A DNA stretch of 64,000 nucleotides from Schizophyllum amplum (GCA_007026445.1 VDMD01000027.1:186001-250000), one strand, 5' to 3'. Shown: positions 10,711 through 22,942, counted from the first letter of the stretch. The notes: a model not told the origin generated them from the sequence alone. Translations and numbers: made by a program.

Positions 10711-13700
10711 TTAGGAGGACATCTTGCCCAGGACGCGCGGCTGGTTGACGTCGGCCATGTTGATGAAGATGTCGTCTGCGGGGTGGCGGTAGAGCGGTGC
10801 ACGCAGGCGCTTCTGGTCGAGGTGGTGACCGATGAAGCCGATGGAACGACCGAGGACGAAGAGACCTGCAGTCGATGAGCATGATGCCTCACTGAGTAGA
10901 GAGACGACATACCGTTCAACGTGCCGATCTTGATGTACTCGTCTGCCTCCTCTGGCGTGAAGGCGCCAGAGTCACGCAGCAAGTCGACGAAGCAGACAGC
11001 GATGCAGCCGTCGACGTTGAGGATGAGCTAAGAGGCGGTCACCAAAGGAAGGACGAGCAGTACTAAGGATACTCACGGTGTCCTTCTTCGAGGTCGTCAC
11101 CTTCTCGACGGCGAGGGCATAGTCGAGGAGGGAATGGCTCGGGAAGTTCTTGCGAACGTATTCCTTCACAAGCTCGACACGCAAGTCAGGGTTGTTGACA
11201 CTCTTGATCTTGTGGCCGATACCAGAGACTAGAAAAGTCAAGATCAAAGTCCGCAACATATTCATAATCGTACGAATACTCACTGAGCTTGTTCGCCTTC
11301 CTCGAGTTGTCGACGAACTCGCGCGGCGTCAAGCCAGTGTCACGCGCGTTCGAGAACATGGCGGCAGCCTCGTCAAGCGCACCACCGAAGCGGGAGCCGA
11401 TGGTCAAGAGACCAGACGCCAGCGACGAGATGAGGTCCTTGCCCGCACGGGATGCGACGATGGTGTTCATGGCACCGCTGACCGCCGGACCGTGGTCGGC
11501 CGTCAACATGAGCACCATCTCGATGAACTTCGTCGCCCAGGCGGCAAGCGGCGCTTGAACCAGAGCAAGCTGACGACACCACCGACACCGATGTCCTCCT
11601 TGAAGACGTCCGAGATGCGCATGCCGGCGTACAATAGTTCCTGCCCACGCTCGTCGGAGATGGTAGAGATGAACGCGGCCGGCTTGCGGATGAGGCCGAG
11701 CTCCTGTGCCCACTTGTAGTCCATAGGGATGACGGGCGGGTCGCGCTCAGCCTATGCATGCCATCAGATATCCATCGAATACTTTAGTGAGAGCAGTATG
11801 CATACCTTCGGGACAATCGTGCCCTGCTTGACGAGGGACTCGTACGTCGACTTAAGCAGCGTCGGGAGCTCTTCGAACGTGTCCGGCACAAGGAAGCCCG
11901 CCTCGCGCATGATGCGGTTCTTGCAGTCGGCCGGTCTCGAGCTCAGAATTCGCCATCGAACCGGCTGACGACACCATGTCAGAAGAGCAACGGAAGTGAG
12001 ATGCAGACAGATCGTACCGTGACCGAACTGAACCTCCGTCGTGAACATCTTCGCGCAAGTGCCGATGGCCCACGCGACGATAGGCTTGGTAATCTGGCCG
12101 GACTTGACGGCCTCGACGACGCGGTACTCCTCGACACCACCGACCTCACCGAGGAGGACGAGCATCTTGCAGTTCTCGTCCTTCTCGTAGCGCATCAAGT
12201 GGTCGATGAAGGTGGAGCCGGGGTAGCGGTCACCACCGATGGCGATACCCTCATAGTGCCTGCATCAGGGTCAGCTGCAAGCCATCAATAAAGAATATAC
12301 CAACCATTGGTGAAGAGGCTGAGCATGTTGTTGAGCTCGTTCGACATGCCTCCGGACTTGGAGACGTAGCCGACGAACCAGCACGGTAGAGCTTCGAGCG
12401 ATAATGTTGTCCATCATACTGCAGATCCCTTAGCACGTGTAAAAGTGAGAGTTGAGATGAACACCCGCCAGAGTTACCGATGCGGAAGCAGCCCGGCTTG
12501 ATACCACCGACGGTGGCGGGGCCGATGATGAGGACGTTCTTCTGCTTGGCGAGGTGGAGGATCTCACGCGCGTGACGCTCGGGCACACCTGATTTTGGAC
12601 ATTAGCCAAAGACAAGACAATGATGCACATGCTGCTCACCCTCAGCAATCAAAGCGATGGCCTTGATGGTGTCGCGAACTTAAGCACTCGAGGGTCGAGC
12701 TGTAGACCGAGCGCGACGACGCGAAGTTGACGACGACGTCGACATCAGCGTGCTGTCAACCGTCAATACAGATGCCAGCATGCTTCAGTATGACCCATAC
12801 CTTCTGAACGGCCTCCTCGACGCTAGTGTAGACCGGGAGAAGGTCTCCCTGGTCCCCAGTAAACTTCTGGATGTGGTGCCGCCGAAGGGGTAGATCATGG
12901 CGGCGACGGAAGGCGTGTCACTGCAAGATTATTGTGAGTTGCCTTCGCACACACATGCGAGTGAACTGACCGGCCACAGCTGTAGTCAAAGTCGAGCATG
13001 CCCTGGATGCACGGGGCTGAAGACCGTAGACGAAGCTGCGCGTCTTATCGTCGAAGGGACGGTACCAGGGGCGGGTCCGGCCTTGCCTATCAAACTTTTG
13101 AGCCCGATGTGCAAGAACGTGAGAACGAACTACTGACCACCCTCGAAGCGCACAATGTTATCGCCGGCCTGGTGCGCTCGCCGCTCGGCTTCACCTCACC
13201 AATGCTGGCAGAGTTCTCCGCCGAGTTCATGTCGACCTGCAAAACCATCGTCAGCCCTCGAAGTCCGTCATTCGCTTATATACTCACATCAATGGCAGGC
13301 GGGCTCGGGGGCGCCGACGCGCTGATGCTCTTGCCGGCTGCAGCGAGCCCTTCTGCTGGCTAGGCTGCACCCCCAGAGCCAGAGGACGATCTCCGTGATG
13401 TGCGTGTCCGGGCCATATACCTGCACCAAGCATGTCAGTTGTCCGTCGTTTATGGCCAGATGAAGCTGCAAGCTCTGACCTTGATGGGGACGCCAAGGGA
13501 CTCGCCAAGGAGGCGCATGGCCTTGAGACCCTCCTGGTAGTTGGGACCACCACGACGCACGAAGATCTTGACCTTGTGCGCGGTGAGCGGCGCCTTGAAC
13601 TCCTTCAGAGCACGGATGATACCTGAGCAAACCATGTTAGCCAGTGAGCTTTCATGAACCACGACTGTAAGCGCATTCACTGCGAAACGCCGCGACAACT

Positions 13701-15410
13701 TCCGCGATAAATCCGATCGCTCCACGTGAGAGGCGATAGCGACCAGCACCCACGCGGAACACCGACGGAGACCCGCGCTGGCGTGCTGGCATATAAGGCA
13801 GCTCCAGCAAGTGCGAAACCTCCCCGCCTCCCCCGCATAATCAAACACTCCAACCTCTTCCTCTCGCAGCCAAGGGTGAAGATACGAACTGTGACACTCA
13901 CCCTTGAAAGTCGCCGCGACGTTGGTGAAGTTGGCGATACCACCACCAATGATGAGGATCTTGCCCTCCGGGTTCGGCGTGCCGCGGGTCATCAAGTCGA
14001 GGATCGTCTTGGCGTACTCGTACGTCTGGCCCTCGGACGGCGCGCCGGAGTACTCGCCGTAGTTCGCGAGTTCGTGGGCGAAGCCGTGCGCGGCAATGCA
14101 TCGGAGTACACCACAGACGCACCACCACCAGCGACCATGGTCCAGACGCGACCCTCAGCGTTGAGAACCTGGATATATGCGTCAGAAAAGTGGATATATG
14201 CGCGACAAAAAGGCAGCTTACGGTCAGCTTCAAGCTCGCACCGGTGCTGGCATCGAGCTTCTGGATGTAGGCCTCCTCCTTCGTCAACTGACGGCCGAAG
14301 GGCGCCGGGAAGACCTGCAAAACATTGATTAGGGCCGTGCATACACCCAGTATCATTGCGACATACCATGGAGGGCCACGGTCCATCTGCACCTTGCCAC
14401 CGACCGCAGGCTTGGACTCCTCAGTGCCGGCAATGACCTGGCGTCGCGTGCAATCGCCCACTTCTGGCCGACATGGACTCGCGGTCTGGTCGAGCTTCGC
14501 GGCCATGTCAAGGAAGTGCACGGTCGGGGTGCCGCCGGGCGTCTTCGCGTCCATGACCACGAGCGGGTTAATCTCAAGGTATGCGAAGTGCAGGTCGACG
14601 TAAACGGCGTAGAGGCGGAGAATGAAGTCCGTCTATGGGACACATCAGTCGCACAATCGACACCTCGATTGCACGGCACTTACGAGGACGTCGGCCTTAT
14701 CCGCGGAAACGTTGGGGAGGAGGGTCTTCACGATCTGCTCGCGGCTGGGGAAGGCCTGTCCGTGCTCGCCGACGGCGAGGACGGGGATGTCGAGCTTGAG
14801 GGACTTGGCGTCCGCATCGCCAATGTCCACACCGCCCTCGTGGGTGAAAAGAATGGTGTCGGCGTCGCGTCCGGACGTGATGCAGACGTAAAACTCGTTC
14901 TCTGAGGGATGGGGGAGGAAGGGCTCGATGATGAAGTTGGTGAGAAGACCGGTTGTTGACTCAACCTGCGCGACGCGTCAATGTCCTGATGTTCACATCG
15001 CGCGCGCGTGAAACGCACCTTGCACGGCTTGCCCGCGCGCTCGTTGATCCAGCCCAGCGACTCGTCAAGGCCCTTGTTAAGGCAGAGGAGGCCAGCCTTG
15101 CCGCGACGCTTGATCAGCATATCCGGCTTTGCGACTAGCTTCGAGGAGTGCGCCCATGCGGGCAGCGCGGAGGCAGCGGGGACGGTCGTGCCGGCCTGCT
15201 CATCCCACGAGATCTGCGCGGCCTGTGCCACGGGGAACGCATTCGGGGTGTAGCTCGCGCTGAGCGGGGGGTAGCTCTTCGACGGCGCGGGCGCGCGCGT
15301 CAAAAAGTAGCTCAGCAGGAGCTTCGCGTCGTACTCGCGGATCGCTGTCGGGGCCGGTCAGCTCGCATTCATCGCGCGCCATCATGGGCGTACGTACGCT
15401 TCGACGACAT
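10711..15410 (-). CDS. ATP-citrate lyase, single-chain form
   Basis: Makes cytosolic acetyl-CoA and oxaloacetate from citrate, CoA and ATP. Start is MSSK (ATG at 15410-15408); an intron then leads to [20 protein letters not shown]. The ATP-grasp part follows ([52 protein letters not shown]), then the CoA-binding part ([57 protein letters not shown]). Next come the ligase part ([34 protein letters not shown] carrying the phospho-histidine) and the citrate-synthase-like part ([20 protein letters not shown]), to the end [12 protein letters not shown]. About ten short GT-AG introns are present. Several single-base frame breaks (near 11935, 13395, 14098, 14370 and two in 14420-14480) interrupt a perfectly conserved protein. 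This suggests assembly indels rather than a dead copy. The 5' leader has a (TCC)n run at 15437-15456. Confidence 0.9.
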
Positions 15411-16088
15411 CCCGGCTGCTTGAAAACGGTTTTTGGAGGAGGAGGAGGAGGAGGAAAACGCAAGCGCGCACCAGAGCAGACAACGCCGGGCGCCTTTTAA
15501 AATCGGCCGACTGCCTCGCGTTGCTCGCGTGCTCCCCAAAATGCCCAAAACGCCCAACGTTCGCACGCCGCGGATTGCTCGATTTAGCAAGTGACATGCC
15601 TTTTCGGGGTATTTCCGAAAATCAAATCTCGTCTTATCCGTCGTCGTCTCATCCAACATGGTGCCATGATGTCCGCGCCCGACGATGGCGGCGGCGCTGA
15701 GCTCGTCCCGCCGCCATCGCGAGAATCAATGTCTATCACTGTCAGTGCGCGACGATATCGCCTAAGCGGTGACTGGAATCGATCCATGCGACTGCGGGCC
15801 CCTCGTCTCATGTCGGTCACGAGCAGTGCCTGCCTGCTCGCCCATGATGTCCATCCGCACCCCGCGATTCGAGGGAACAGCGAGGAAGCGCTTCTACCAG
15901 TCACCTCCTGGTCCAGCCACGGTCCTGAAGCCTTGATGTGTCTGATAGCGGCCTCGCGGCGACTCCATTCCCTGACCGGTCAATGGGTTCGGATCTGTCT
16001 GCGATGCAACTGCAACACCAACTATTCTATGCCCTAGGATCTCTGCAATTGCTTGAACGATCGCGATGATACACTCGACCGCCCACTT
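15411..16088. other. Region between the ATP-citrate lyase start and the MYND-1 end
   Basis: Holds the leader of the ATP-citrate lyase gene, including the GGA/TCC trinucleotide run at 15437-15456. An open frame at 15591-16037 on the plus strand has no recognisable motif and is not called. Confidence 0.35.
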
Positions 16089-17528
16089 CTACGTTACGTA
16101 GTCCAGCAGACACGGCCGAACCGTCTGCATATGAATCAGCGCCAGGCTCAGCCACCGCCCGTCCTCTGGAGACGCGTCTATGGTCCCGCGCCTCACCCTC
16201 CTCGGGAACGACGACGACCCAACCAGCTGCTGCAGCGCCTCGTACTCTCCGATGCTCAGCTCGCCCGGCCGCGCGAGGGCCTTCTCTGGTACGATCGTCA
16301 TCAGGTATTCCGACACAGGCGTATCCTTGAGCGTCGTGAGCCACTCTCGTCGAGAGGCGTCCGTCTGCACTCGGGAGACGGTGTCCATCCAGTAGAGGCG
16401 CATGAAGACGTGCAGGGTGCGGTTCGGCGCGGCCATCTTGTTTAGCTGAGTCGACTTCCAGTTGAAGGGAGGAGCAACCTCGTATCCTAAGCGTGCGTTA
16501 GCACATAGTATATGAATTGCCCGTCCGGTCTACGACGCACCTGCCAGGGATTTGAACGTCGCGTGCTGCAGCTTAGCGCCATTCTTCTCGGCGGACGGGA
16601 TCGTCTCATCGTACTCGATGTCCTATGTAAAGCGCGTCAGCCGTTAACTCGGTGCTCCCAACTTGTGTACGGCCACGTCGGCCCACTCGCGCTTCTCGTC
16701 ATTACGCCTCCCCCTTCGCGCCATCACACCCCCCATCACGTCGTTCCCCCGCTTATGTTCCTTCGCCCCCGCATATAAATCCACTCACATGCCACGCATC
16801 AGCCACCCTCTCCAGCGCCGCACCCGCTCGCTCGACCTCAGCCGTCAGCTCAGCGCTGGGGCTGACGGGGATGGGGACCAGCGGCACGGGCAACAGCGAA
16901 CAGTTCTTCTTGTGCTGCTTCCAGTCTATCTTTTGGCATAAAGTCGACTGTGGAAGCCGGGAATGTGGGTGTATGCGCGGGTTGGAGGATTGTATGCGTG
17001 GTAGGGGAGTATATGCGTAATTGGGGGAGTATATGCGTGGGTTGGGAGAGGTATATGCGTAATTGGGGAGTATATGCGTGGGTTGCGGGAGTATATGCGC
17101 GGGAATGGGGAAGTGTGTGCGTAGATTAGGAGAGTGTGTGCGTAGATTAGGAGAGTATGTGCGTAGATTAGGAGAGTATGTGCGTAGATCAGGAGCGTGT
17201 ATGCGCCGGTTGAACAGGCATATGCGTGGGTTGTAGGAGTGGGTGTATGCACGGATTGGAGGCGTATATGCGCGGGTCAGAGGCGTATATGCGCGGGTCA
17301 AAGGCGTGTATGCGCGGTCGGAAGGAGTGGACAGAGTATATCGGGGCGTATATATGCGATGTAAATCAGATTTAGCCTACACAAGACGAGAAGAGCGCGC
17401 AGACTCACGCAGTAGAACCTGTCTTTGCAGGTCGAGCAGCGCAGCAGCTGTACGTCACGTCCTTCGGGCTCGCCGCAGATCTCGCACTCTGAGGGCGCAG
17501 TGGGGATGACGGTGATGGGGGCGGACAT
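16089..17528 (-). CDS. MYND zinc-finger protein, type A copy 1 (MYND-1)
   Basis: A zinc-binding MYND finger protein of an expanded basidiomycete family; MYND fingers usually mediate protein-protein contacts, and the target is unknown. Exon 1 (17528-17409, 40 codons) starts MSAPITVIPTAPSECEICGE and ends CSTCKDRFYC. Intron 1 (16948-17408, 461 bases) is far longer than the local norm because of a minisatellite. Exon 2 completes the finger with STLCQKIDWKQHKKNC, then PLVPIPVSPSAELTAEVERA. Later exons give FNWKSTQLNKMAAPNRTLHV, RLYWMDTVSRVQ and IVPEKALARPGELSIGEYEA, ending LLDYVT at 16089. Its close paralogue lies at 20696-21669. Confidence 0.75.
16955..17360. repeat. Minisatellite inside intron 1 of MYND-1
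   Basis: About 18 degenerate units of roughly 21 bases. Each has a TATGCG-type core (variants TATATGCG, GTGTGCG, GTATGCG) followed by a GATTAGGAGAG- or GGTTGGGAG-like half. Four units around 17117-17195 are nearly identical. The intron of the paralogue MYND-2 at the same place is only about 60 bases and lacks the array, so it arose after the gene duplication or was lost from the other copy. Confidence 0.85.
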
Positions 17529-17945
17529 TGTGCTGAAGATGAAGGGGAATTTCGTAGGTATTGGTTGAAGACGGCTTGGTCGATGAACCGGGGGATGCAG
17601 GAGGAAGGGACCAGTTCAGGTCAAAGTAGCAGGTCAAAGCAGGAGAAGCAGGAAGAAGCAGGAAGAAAGGAATGTCAGGAAGAAGCACGAGACTCAAGAT
17701 GGCGACAAACAAGACCAGACAAGATCCTCGGTCCAAAGCAGAACAAACAAGATCCGCGGTCACGGGAAGAGTTCAACTTTGCACGTGATGCGAGTGATGA
17801 CGGCGCGGGCCGGCACGCGCCGCACGGCGCACGCTCCTCTTGACTTCCATCTCGACCTCCCGCTTCGTCACTTAGCCCGCGTGCGGGACTCCGCAGGCGT
17901 CTAGTAGACCTTACCGCTAAGAAATTTCAGACCCGTTCGTGATGC
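17529..17945. other. Upstream region of MYND-1
   Basis: A purine-rich stretch (AGGAAGAAGCAGGAAGAAAG around 17645-17690) covers the leader and promoter side of MYND-1. No gene is recognised. Confidence 0.35.
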
Positions 17946-18540
17946 ACCGTGACAAGTTCAAGTTGGAACGCGGCTGAACAAGCCCCGCAGCAAGAAACGT
18001 TTCAACCAGGTTCATACCAGTGCAGCACCACCTCAACTGATCGACGAGCTGTGCCAGGCCAGCGGGAGATCCTTCATCGCTCCTCTATTGCTTTCAACTG
18101 CAGTGGTGCTTCTCTCGCGTGCCAGCTCAATCCTAGGTGATTCTGAACCTGTCTGGGGCTCAGACCGGCAGGTCTTGGCTTCCTCTTAACTTCTATGTCA
18201 ACGCCTCGCTCTTTCCATCTGCCGTCTGGCTTCTTGCACGGTCCTATCAATGTCTAACAAGGTACCTGATAGTTGTTCACGCTCTATCCTGGATGCGCTC
18301 AGAACGCGGCTGGACAAGGCCTACGGCGATGCACCGCCACCTCAACAGATCGACGAGGCTGCGCTGGCTCAGCGGGAGATCGTCCACCGCTCTCATCTGT
18401 TACGCCGGCATCCTCTCGTACGTCAACACAGTCCTCCGTCGTGCGTGGTGCGTGTGCTCCGCGCGCTGGCGGCATCCGAGTCGCTTGCTTAGACGCGCGT
18501 GCCTGCGCTGTTGACCTCCCTAGACCGTGAATGGTCACCT
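17946..18540 (+). repeat. Imperfect direct repeat, probable F-box gene debris
   Basis: Segments near 17965-18090 and 18305-18400 share GAACGCGGCTG-ACAAG followed by CACCTCAAC-GATCGACGAG and CAGCGGGAGATC. The second copy reads LRTRLDKAYGDAPPPQQID then EAALAQREIVHRS, and in another frame AGILSYVNTVL. This resembles the region before the F-box in Agaricomycete F-box proteins. No intact F-box or long frame follows, so I treat both as relics. The family assignment is weak. Confidence 0.4.
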
Positions 18541-19095
18541 ATGCAAAAGGCTTCTCGACGGTGGAGGCTATCTTAGGTACGGCGTGTCATCGTCACTCTA
18601 GAACTATCACCCACTCGCGTGCTGATATGTAGTGTCTAGAATCTCGCGCTCGCCGCTGGCTTCAGCATCTGAACCTCACTCTAGTGATGAACAACTCGAT
18701 TCCTTTGTCAGAGCCTTCATACAGACGAACTCAAGCAAAATCGGTTGGCCTGCGACTTGACGAACACCTACGCCCCCTTATCAAGTGCCGTGACCTATGG
18801 CTTCGACGCGGTAACTCAATCTAAGGTTTGGTGTGAGGCAATGTAAGGACGACCATCCAGCCCACGTCTATTCTGAAGCATCTCACAGGCATCCCGAGCA
18901 TTGGTTGGCCTCCGCGTGCTAGATTGACAACCTTGATCCCTCGACGCGCCTCTTTCTTTTTTCTTGTTGTATAAGTACCTGCGCGATGCGAGCTGGTTTA
19001 TCGCCATCCTTTCACGCCTTCAGTGAGGCTCGCACCTCTTCGTTTTCAGGCCTCAATTCTAGCGCCACGTTCTAGGCTGTCTTCCTCTCGGCGAC
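18541..19095. other. Intergenic, TATA-like element near 18969
   Basis: A short plus-strand trail, VGLRLDEHLRPLIKCRDLW, near 18745-18800 may be more F-box debris. TATAAG at about 18970 lies some 125 bases ahead of the ATG at 19096. Confidence 0.3.
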
Positions 19096-20471
19096 ATGTC
19101 CACTCCGCCCTCGATATCGCAGCCGCTGTCGTCTTACGATGTTGCATTGCTGCGTGAATGCCTATTAGAGACGGCGATCAATTCCGCGTGTTATGGTACG
19201 TGACTCATCGTCTCTAACGACGTGAGCTCCTTCCATACTGACTTATTCATCAGGCATCCAGGTCGCCCTCTCCATCGCAGCCATCTCGGCATTAGTGTGA
19301 GTGTGGGCATTCCACCGGGGAAGTACCTTTTCTATCCTCAACTTACGCTCTAATTCACCAGACGCAAGGAAGGAAGGGCGTGGATACTCGCCACGGCTGT
19401 CATTGCTCTCTATATTGCCTCGACAACGGATGCAGCTACATCCATCATGTGGAATTTGGTCCAGATGCCCGTGCTTGGCGTCAACGCTCTCGATATTGAC
19501 ATCAACGCGATCCTCCACGACTTGAACGCTCTATCCGTTGCGAGCACCCACGTCAATGTGCGTTACCGCACCCCATAGTGGCTGGCTCCCACATGCTGAC
19601 CTGTGATAGTACCTCGTCAGTGACGCTCTTGTCGCCTGGAGAGCTTGGATATTGTGGCCTTACAGCCGTATCATTCACGGTGTGCTTTTGCTCTGTATGA
19701 CCGGAACGCTAGGTCAGTCTTCAGATTCCGCAGGTTATCCCATGTATTGACCGTCAACAAGCCGGAGCGATAGCCGAAAGCGTCTGGGCGATGCGTGACC
19801 CATTTAGTAGCGCAGGACCAGCAAAGCTATCGCTTTCAATTGACCTCCCAGTGTGGGTCACTAACATTGTCGCCACTACATTTGTGGGTGTCCAAGTCTG
19901 GTGCGTACTCGAAACGTCGTTATGCAGCTTCAAATAGTCACAGATTCCATGCACAGGTTTCATCGGCGGCATATAATATCCTCGCTTGGCCCGTTCTCTA
20001 AAGAGAGCCAGGTGGGGAGAATCCTCATTATTCTCCTCGAGTCAGGTCTTGGGTATTGTTCGATCTTGGTTCGCATATGTCTTCCTCTAGAATGACTGGA
20101 TACTTATCCTTTTGCCGACGCAGACCACTATCATCGCCTTGGACTTGACGAACAATAACGGCGCGGCGTATCGCAGTATATACACCGTGGCATACAAGCT
20201 TGCGGTGCGTCCTGCGCGATAAAGTCCGGACAGGTTTGTGAAATCAATCATTTCGCAGAGTATCTATCCTATTTTCGTTGTCTTCGTCGTTACGGCACAG
20301 GAGCATCTCACCGCAAAATCGATCATTGGAGGCCAGAGCAGCTTTTTGGCTTCCCTTCAATTTGTACCAGGTGTCAGCGCGCCAACGCAAAGTGAGCCGG
20401 TCTCGAGCACGGGCCACGATTCAGAGGATATTGAGCTAGTTACGCGGTCACAACCAGCAGATGTACAGTAA
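19096..20471 (+). CDS. Multi-pass membrane protein (SDALVAWRAWILWP type)
   Basis: Uncharacterised basidiomycete membrane protein with about seven helices. Start MSTPPSISQPLSSYDVALL at 19096; intron; IQVALSIAAISALV; intron; WILATAVIALYIASTTDAA and SIMWNLVQMPVLGVNALDI. Then YLVSDALVAWRAWILWPYSR, which carries the family-typical SDA-x6-W motif, HGVLLLCMTGTL, and LPVWVTNIVATTFVGVQVW. Next come RILIILLESGLGYCSIL, TTIIALDLTNNNGAAY and SIYPIFVVFVVTAQEHL. A short polar tail, SEDIELVTRSQPADVQ, ends at 20471. All introns seen are 45-70 bases. It is distantly related to the duplicated gene at 43537-44953 and 55297-56730, which shares the SDA-V-WRAW-LWP signature. Confidence 0.7.
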
Positions 20472-20695
20472 CATAGATTTGCGTCCATGTACCGAGCCGC
20501 AACGGCATCCTCAGATTGCGCGCAATATTATCCTTTCTCTTGACCTCCATCTCGACTTGGTGCTCTTCTCCCCTCGTTGTACTCCCACGTGCGATGCATG
20601 GCACCGTGGTAGGACTGCTCGCGCCTCGGACACATGCGTGCAACTGTAGACCAATGACTCCCGGCCAAGAAGGGTGCCCGCCAGAAACATAATTT

Positions 20696-21669
20696 TTACA
20701 TGAAGTCCAACAACCACGATCCCTTAGACTGCTTATACACCGTCGCCAAATTCGACCACCGCACCTTTTCCGCCGTCAAATTCCAATCGCCCGTGCTTAA
20801 CTTTTTCTGCAGCGCCGTTACGACCGTTACTTGCTCAATCGCTTCGTACTCCCCCACACTCAACTCTCCCGGCCGGGCCAGCGCTTTCTCCGGGATGATC
20901 TTAGGGAGAGGTGGCGACATGAGCGTGTCCCTCAACGCGACAAGCCACGGCTGGCGATTTTCGTCCATTCGCATGTTAGCGACCGCGTCGATCCAGTAGA
21001 GCCGTCTCATCGCGTGCAGGGTCCTATCAGTCGGAGACATGTTGTCTAGCACGGCGTTCATCGAGGCGAAGGAATGGGGTATCTGATATTCTAAATGCAT
21101 GTTAGTCACAAATGAGGTCGATGGTACTGCTTACGCACCCGCCAGCGCTCGGAAGGAAGGAAGTTGCATCTTCGCGTTATTCTTGTCGATGGGCGCCATA
21201 ATATCGTCGATATGCTACAAGGCTTCGGTGAGAAGCCCAAAGGTTGACTATGGGTGAATGCACTCACGCTCCATGCATAGACTATAGCCTGTATCGTAGC
21301 GCTCGCGCGCTGCACTTCGGCGGTCAAGGCGGCGCAGGGGCTGATGGGGACAGGCTCCAGTGGCACAGGCAGAAATGAGCAGTTCATCCTGTGAAGCTTC
21401 CAATCCTTCTTCTGGCACGTTGGGGACTGTCGTATTCTATGACCTGAGCGCATGCGTGGTTGTAAATAGAGACAAGTCACAACGTACGCAGTAGAGCCTA
21501 TCCTTGCACGTCGAGCAGCGTAGCATCTGCATGTTATGCCCCATGCCGATGCATGTCCCGCATATTTGACAGTTGCTGGGCGCAACGGGATTATAATGGT
21601 GGGATCGCACACCGGGATAGATGGGGGCCCGGGAGACACCAGCCGGATTCGATAAATGTGAAAATGCAA
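20696..21669 (-). CDS. MYND zinc-finger protein, type A copy 2 (MYND-2)
   Basis: Paralogue of MYND-1. Reading the minus strand: DPTIIIPLRPAT, then CQICGTCIGMGHNMQML and CSTCKDRLYC in a shifted frame. A normal intron of about 60 bases follows, then SPTCQKKDWKLHRMNC and LEPVPISPCAALTAEVQRA. Further exons give IMAPIDKNNAKMQLPSFRAL, DRTLHAMRRLYWIDAVANM and IIPEKALARPGELSVGEYEA, ending SWLLDFM with the stop at 20696. MYND-1 starts MSAPITVIP where this copy reads GTG-TGC-GAT-CCC, so the ancestral ATG may have become GTG; an in-frame ATG lies upstream at 21669. A one-base frame break sits between RPAT and CQICG. Whether the gene is active is unclear. Confidence 0.65.
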
Positions 21670-21899
21670 AGGAGAGTCGGAATAGATGATGGTTCGGTTT
21701 CAGGAAGAAGGTACGTGTCCCCAGCCTGCAAGTAAACAAGACCAGACAAGATCCTCAATGCAAAGAAGAGCAAATATGATTCGCAGTCACGTGTGCAGTT
21801 CGGATTAAGTACGCACACGTGACTTAGAGGAGAGTCGAATATTCTGCCAGCGGTTCCCCTAAAGCTCGTCAGCCTGAGACACTATCCTTGCCCCCGACG

Positions 21900-22610
21900 A
21901 TGAGCAACGATATTCGCACCTTCGAGATCGTGTCCGCCACAGGCCACCGCGCGACAGTCGCCCTAGGCTACTATTACACCGGGTGGGCGCTCGTCCTCGC
22001 GAAGCCCACGGTCGACGACCCGGACGCGCCCCCTTTCGAGCAAAATGCGGTCACCACAGTACTCAGCACGGTCGGACGCGACCTCCCGTTCCTTCCGTCG
22101 AGCCGCACAACGGGTAACCCCTGTTTCTGCATGAAGACCTACTCCGAGAACGAGGGCATGTTGGCGCAACTCGTCGCCTTGGGTGTGCTGCGCAAGACGC
22201 CCCTTCAGGAGCTGGAGCACGGCCTGACAGTGGAGGTTGTGCTGGAGGAGACGGAGGTGTCGTACAGGTGCATGAAGTGCGCGCGGGACGGCATTATGGA
22301 TGTCGAAAGGCCTTTCGAACTTCCGGGTGAGCCTCGCCTGCAGCGGTGTTCGAAGTGCAAGGTCGCGCGGTACTGCAATAAAACGGTACGCTAAGCGTTC
22401 CGGTATTTTCTGTAGTTGCGCTGACGGTAGTCACAGTGTCAGCGGGAAGATTGGGATTTGCACAAGCAAGACTGCAAGTTATGGGACACGCGTCCTTGGG
22501 AGGCGGCGCGGTTGATGGAGAATCGGCGGCGTGCAGAGATTACAAACTTCTTGGACTCAGCAGGGTTCCAGTCGATACAGCTGAACGAGCGTATGGGGGG
22601 CAGAAGCTAG
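21900..22610 (+). CDS. MYND zinc-finger protein, type B copy 1 (MYND-3)
   Basis: A compact, intact two-exon gene. Exon 1 (21900-22385, 162 codons) starts MSNDIRTFEIVSATGHRATV and holds a conserved N-terminal domain (GYYYTGWALVLAKPTVDD, GNPCFCMKTYSENEGML). The first half of the MYND finger follows (YRCMKCARDG, QRCSKCKVARYCNKT). A 51-base intron (22386-22436) splits the finger. Exon 2 (22437-22610) gives CQREDWDLHKQDCKLWDTRP and ends NERMGGRS. The cysteines and histidine needed for two zinc ions are all present. Role unknown; MYND fingers usually bind proline-rich partners. An inverted paralogue lies at 26023-26733. Confidence 0.85.
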
Positions 22611-22942
22611 AAAGAGGGGCAGAGACCTTGGAACCAAGAACCGTACTAAGAGCCTGGTACCCATATTGACAAAATTTGTCAGATAGTGGCTGATGATATC
22701 CTCTCGGATAGGTGACAGGCAGAGTAGTGACAGCGTGAATAAGGTAGAGCTCTATTGCAGCGTTGGAAGGAAGACATAATGTTCCAATTTGGTGGGAAGC
22801 AAACCCGAAGTTTGCACAAATATTTGGTCAAATTGGCCACGTGCGCTTTCCCATCTCCCAACATTTGTGGCGCTGCTGAAAGGACGCGTCCATTTCGATT
22901 CTGAACTCGTTCTTCTCTTGATTCCCACATCCATTGTTCCAA
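22611..22942. promoter_or_regulatory. Region between MYND-3 and the CSN3 start
   Basis: About 330 bases without a recognised gene, covering the MYND-3 3' end and the CSN3 promoter. No clear TATA box. Confidence 0.3.

Noticed and set aside
10711..15410. ATP-citrate lyase as a pseudogene
   Set aside because: Every catalytic block is conserved and introns are intact; only single-base shifts interrupt it, as in neighbouring genes.
17100..17200. Telomere-like repeat (GATTAGGAGAG units)
   Set aside because: The unit is about 21 bases and lacks tandem TTAGGG; it lies inside a gene intron.
16753..17301. A 182-codon minus-strand frame reading RAYTPLTRAYTPPIRAYT
   Set aside because: It is the minisatellite in the MYND-1 intron read as protein; the flanking halves of the zinc finger splice across it.
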